Assembly: GCA_050698355.1 (NCBI GenBank)
Contig: JBOHBN010000272.1
Span: 1-5,409, forward strand
Reading direction: 5' to 3'
Origin: JBOHBN01 sp050698355
Lineage (GTDB): Bacteria > Actinomycetota > Actinomycetes > Streptosporangiales > WHST01
DNA length: 5,409 nucleotides
Shown: positions 4,005 to 5,409 of the stretch, piece by piece
How the letters are laid out: each line of letters starts with the position of its first letter
Position numbering within the stretch: position 1 is the stretch's first letter
The notes under the pieces: model-generated
The model's database searches: none
The model's input: only the letters and a program-made list of their open reading frames with translations
What the model was told of the DNA's origin: nothing
Translations under genes and position numbers: made by a program

Positions 4005-4808
4005 ATGCGGGCGTTCGCACGCTTCGAACGGCGCCTCGAGGGCTTCGTCGAAGGCGCCTTCGCGCGCGCGTTCCGCTCGGAGCTGCAGCCGGTCGAGGTC
4101 GCCCGCGCGCTCACCCGTGAGGTCGACGACCGGGCCGCGATCATCGGCAAGGGCAGGGTCCTGGTGCCGAACGATTTCGTCGTCGAGGTCGGCGAGACCG
4201 ACCACGACCGGTTGTCGGTGTACTCCGAGAGCCTCGGCACCGAGCTCGCCACGGTGGTCAAGGAGCACGCCGACGAGGAGAACTACGCCCTGGTCGGCCC
4301 GGTGCGCATCCGGTTCCAGCACTCCGACGAACTACGGACCGGTGTGTTCCGGGTCAGGAGCGGGGTGCAGTCGGGTGCGAAGTCCGCGCCCCAGGAGGAG
4401 CGTCCCCGCGCGCAGGAACCGGTGCAGCCCCCGGCCGCGTACCCGGAGCCCGCTCACACCGCGCGGTTCGACGCGTACGCCGCCGACGACGAGCGCACCC
4501 GCGTCACGCCGATGCGCCGTGGGCCCGAGGGCCGGCTCGAGGACGCCGACGGCACGGTCGTCGGCACGGTCTCCGGGCCGGTGAGCGTACTCGGTAGGGG
4601 CAGTGAGACCGACGTCAAGATCTCCGACCCGGGCATCTCCCGACGGCACGCCGAGATCCGCACCGAGGACGGCAGCTTCCTCATCGTCGATCTCGGCTCC
4701 ACCAACGGCACCGTCGTCGACGGGCGGCCCGTGCGCCGGGCGAACCTGTACGACGGTGCGCGCATCCAGGTCGGCCGCACCACCCTCACCTTCCGCACCG
4801 AGGGGTGA
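4005..4808 (+). CDS. fhaA: FhaA: DUF3662 and FHA-domain phosphothreonine-binding protein
   Basis: This 267-residue cytoplasmic protein is FhaA, a phosphothreonine reader tied to Ser/Thr kinase control of cell-wall growth. In mycobacteria it binds the phosphorylated MviN (MurJ) pseudokinase region and tunes peptidoglycan synthesis. Residues 1-115 are the FhaA N-terminal domain (DUF3662), recognisable by the opening FERRLEGFVEGAFARAF, the LQPVEVARALTREVDD segment and VLVPNDFVVEVG. A Pro/Glu/Gln-rich linker (about 120-180) includes TRVTP, a possible phosphorylation site. The FHA domain covers about 188-264, with LGRGS (196-200), S212-R-R-H215 and GSTNGT (231-236), the phosphopeptide-binding loops. 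The linker is short compared with the mycobacterial protein of about 527 residues. The start at 4005 has GGGAGGAGG upstream and gives the expected N terminus. It leads an operon with fhaB, 9 nt downstream. Confidence 0.95.
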   Translation: MRAFARFERRLEGFVEGAFARAFRSELQPVEVARALTREVDDRAAIIGKGRVLVPNDFVVEVGETDHDRLSVYSESLGTELATVVKEHADEENYALVGPVRIRFQHSDELRTGVFRVRSGVQSGAKSAPQEERPRAQEPVQPPAAYPEPAHTARFDAYAADDERTRVTPMRRGPEGRLEDADGTVVGTVSGPVSVLGRGSETDVKISDPGISRRHAEIRTEDGSFLIVDLGSTNGTVVDGRPVRRANLYDGARIQVGRTTLTFRTEG

Positions 4809-4817
4809 CGCGGCTAC

Positions 4818-5291
4818 ATGTCCGCGCTCACCATCACGCTGATCCGGCTGGGGCTCCTCGTCCTGCTGTGGATCTTCGTCCTCGTCGGTTTCAGCGTCAT
4901 CCGCCATGACCTGTTCAGCACGCGCATCGCGCCGCGCACGACCGCGCGGCCCCGCGCGCCGCAGCCCAAGCCGGCGCGACCCCAACGCCGCGGCCGGGGG
5001 GCACCGAGCCGGCTGGTCGTCACCGCGGGAGCGCTGGCGGGCACCACCCTGCAGCTGTCCGACCGGCCCATCACGATCGGACGGTCGAGCGACTCCTCGC
5101 TGGTGATCGACGACGACTACGCGTCCACGCGGCACGCGCAGCTCGTCCCGAACGATGGCGGCTGGGACCTGGAGGACATGGGGTCGACGAACGGCACCTA
5201 CCTCGACCGTACGAAGGTCACCGAGCCGACGCCCGCGCCCGTCGGCGTGGCCATCCGCATCGGCAAGACGGTCCTCGAGCTGCGCCGATGA
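4818..5291 (+). CDS. fhaB: FhaB (FipA-like): membrane-anchored FHA protein
   Basis: This 157-residue protein matches FhaB/FipA in length, layout and gene position. One transmembrane helix lies at about 8-28 (LIRLGLLVLLWIFVLVGFSV), followed by a Thr-containing juxtamembrane stretch (T35, T41, T42) and a basic Pro/Arg/Ala-rich linker (43-65). The FHA domain covers about 66-155, with IGRSS (87-91), S103-x-R105-H106 and GSTNGT (122-127). In mycobacteria a threonine near this juxtamembrane position is phosphorylated by the kinases of the cluster, and the protein joins FtsZ and FtsQ at the septum under stress; which Thr is equivalent here is inference. The ribosome binding site is weak: GAGGGG at the end of fhaA is 12 nt from the ATG, so translation may depend on coupling to fhaA. 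The stop overlaps the pstP start by ATGA. Confidence 0.93.
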   Translation: MSALTITLIRLGLLVLLWIFVLVGFSVIRHDLFSTRIAPRTTARPRAPQPKPARPQRRGRGAPSRLVVTAGALAGTTLQLSDRPITIGRSSDSSLVIDDDYASTRHAQLVPNDGGWDLEDMGSTNGTYLDRTKVTEPTPAPVGVAIRIGKTVLELRR

Positions 5292-5409
5292 CACTCAGCC
5301 TGCGCTACACCGCCGCCTCCGACGTCGGGTTGCTCCGCAAGGAGAACCAGGACTCCGCGTACGCCGGCCCCCACCTGGTCGCCGTCGCCGACGGCATGGG
5401 CGGCCACGC
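5288..5409 (+). CDS. pstP: PstP, PP2C-type Ser/Thr protein phosphatase (partial, 3' end beyond window)
   Basis: Only the first 40 codons and two bases are present. They show the N-terminal PP2C (PPM) signature: a basic strand, then RKENQDS (17-23) and VAVADGMGGH (31-40). D35 and G36 are the metal-coordinating pair. PstP dephosphorylates PknA/PknB-type kinases and their substrates, including the ligands read by FhaA and FhaB. The ATG overlaps the fhaB stop (ATGA), a sign of translational coupling. The full protein, with a membrane segment and in many relatives an extracellular tail, would extend past the right edge. Confidence 0.95.
   Translation, partial: MTLSLRYTAASDVGLLRKENQDSAYAGPHLVAVADGMGGH

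Overview
The window is GC-rich chromosomal DNA of an actinomycete. Three things point there: the fhaA-fhaB-pstP gene order, which belongs to the actinobacterial Ser/Thr phospho-signalling and cell-wall-growth cluster; a class II tRNA-Leu next to it; and secreted proteins of a type common in actinomycetes. The compact FhaA (267 residues) fits a non-mycobacterial actinomycete. The sequence alone does not fix the genus.

Left part (1-1971, minus strand). Two paralogous secreted proteins of unknown function are encoded in tandem (1641-1045, then 840-91). Each has a signal peptide and two copies of a ~75-residue domain with two cysteines exactly 37 positions apart. The downstream paralogue adds a Pro/Ser/Thr-rich tail made of 12-residue repeats. 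Each gene is followed by an inverted repeat that looks like a terminator. Both have nearly the same leader just before the start codon, so the duplication included the 5' untranslated region. The upstream paralogue has a plausible promoter whose -35 box lies in an 8-bp dyad. This pair is the least explained part of the window.

Middle (1972-3566). A zinc-free, quinone-oxidoreductase-like medium-chain dehydrogenase (minus strand, TTG start at 2979) is divergent from a MarR-type regulator (plus strand, 3045). They share a 65-bp intergenic region with a small dyad. This is the usual layout of a local repressor and its target.

Right part (3567-5409). Nested inverted repeats separate the MarR gene from a convergent tRNA-Leu(CAG) on the minus strand. 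After a hairpin-rich spacer with a good -10 box (TATGAT) comes the plus-strand operon fhaA (DUF3662 + FHA), fhaB (membrane anchor + FHA) and the first 40 codons of pstP (PP2C phosphatase), which overlaps fhaB by ATGA. FHA domains bind phosphothreonine proteins made by PknA/PknB-type kinases, and PstP reverses that phosphorylation. The rest of the cluster (rodA, pbpA, pknA, pknB in relatives) would be expected beyond the right edge.

I see no mobile element, CRISPR array or phage gene.
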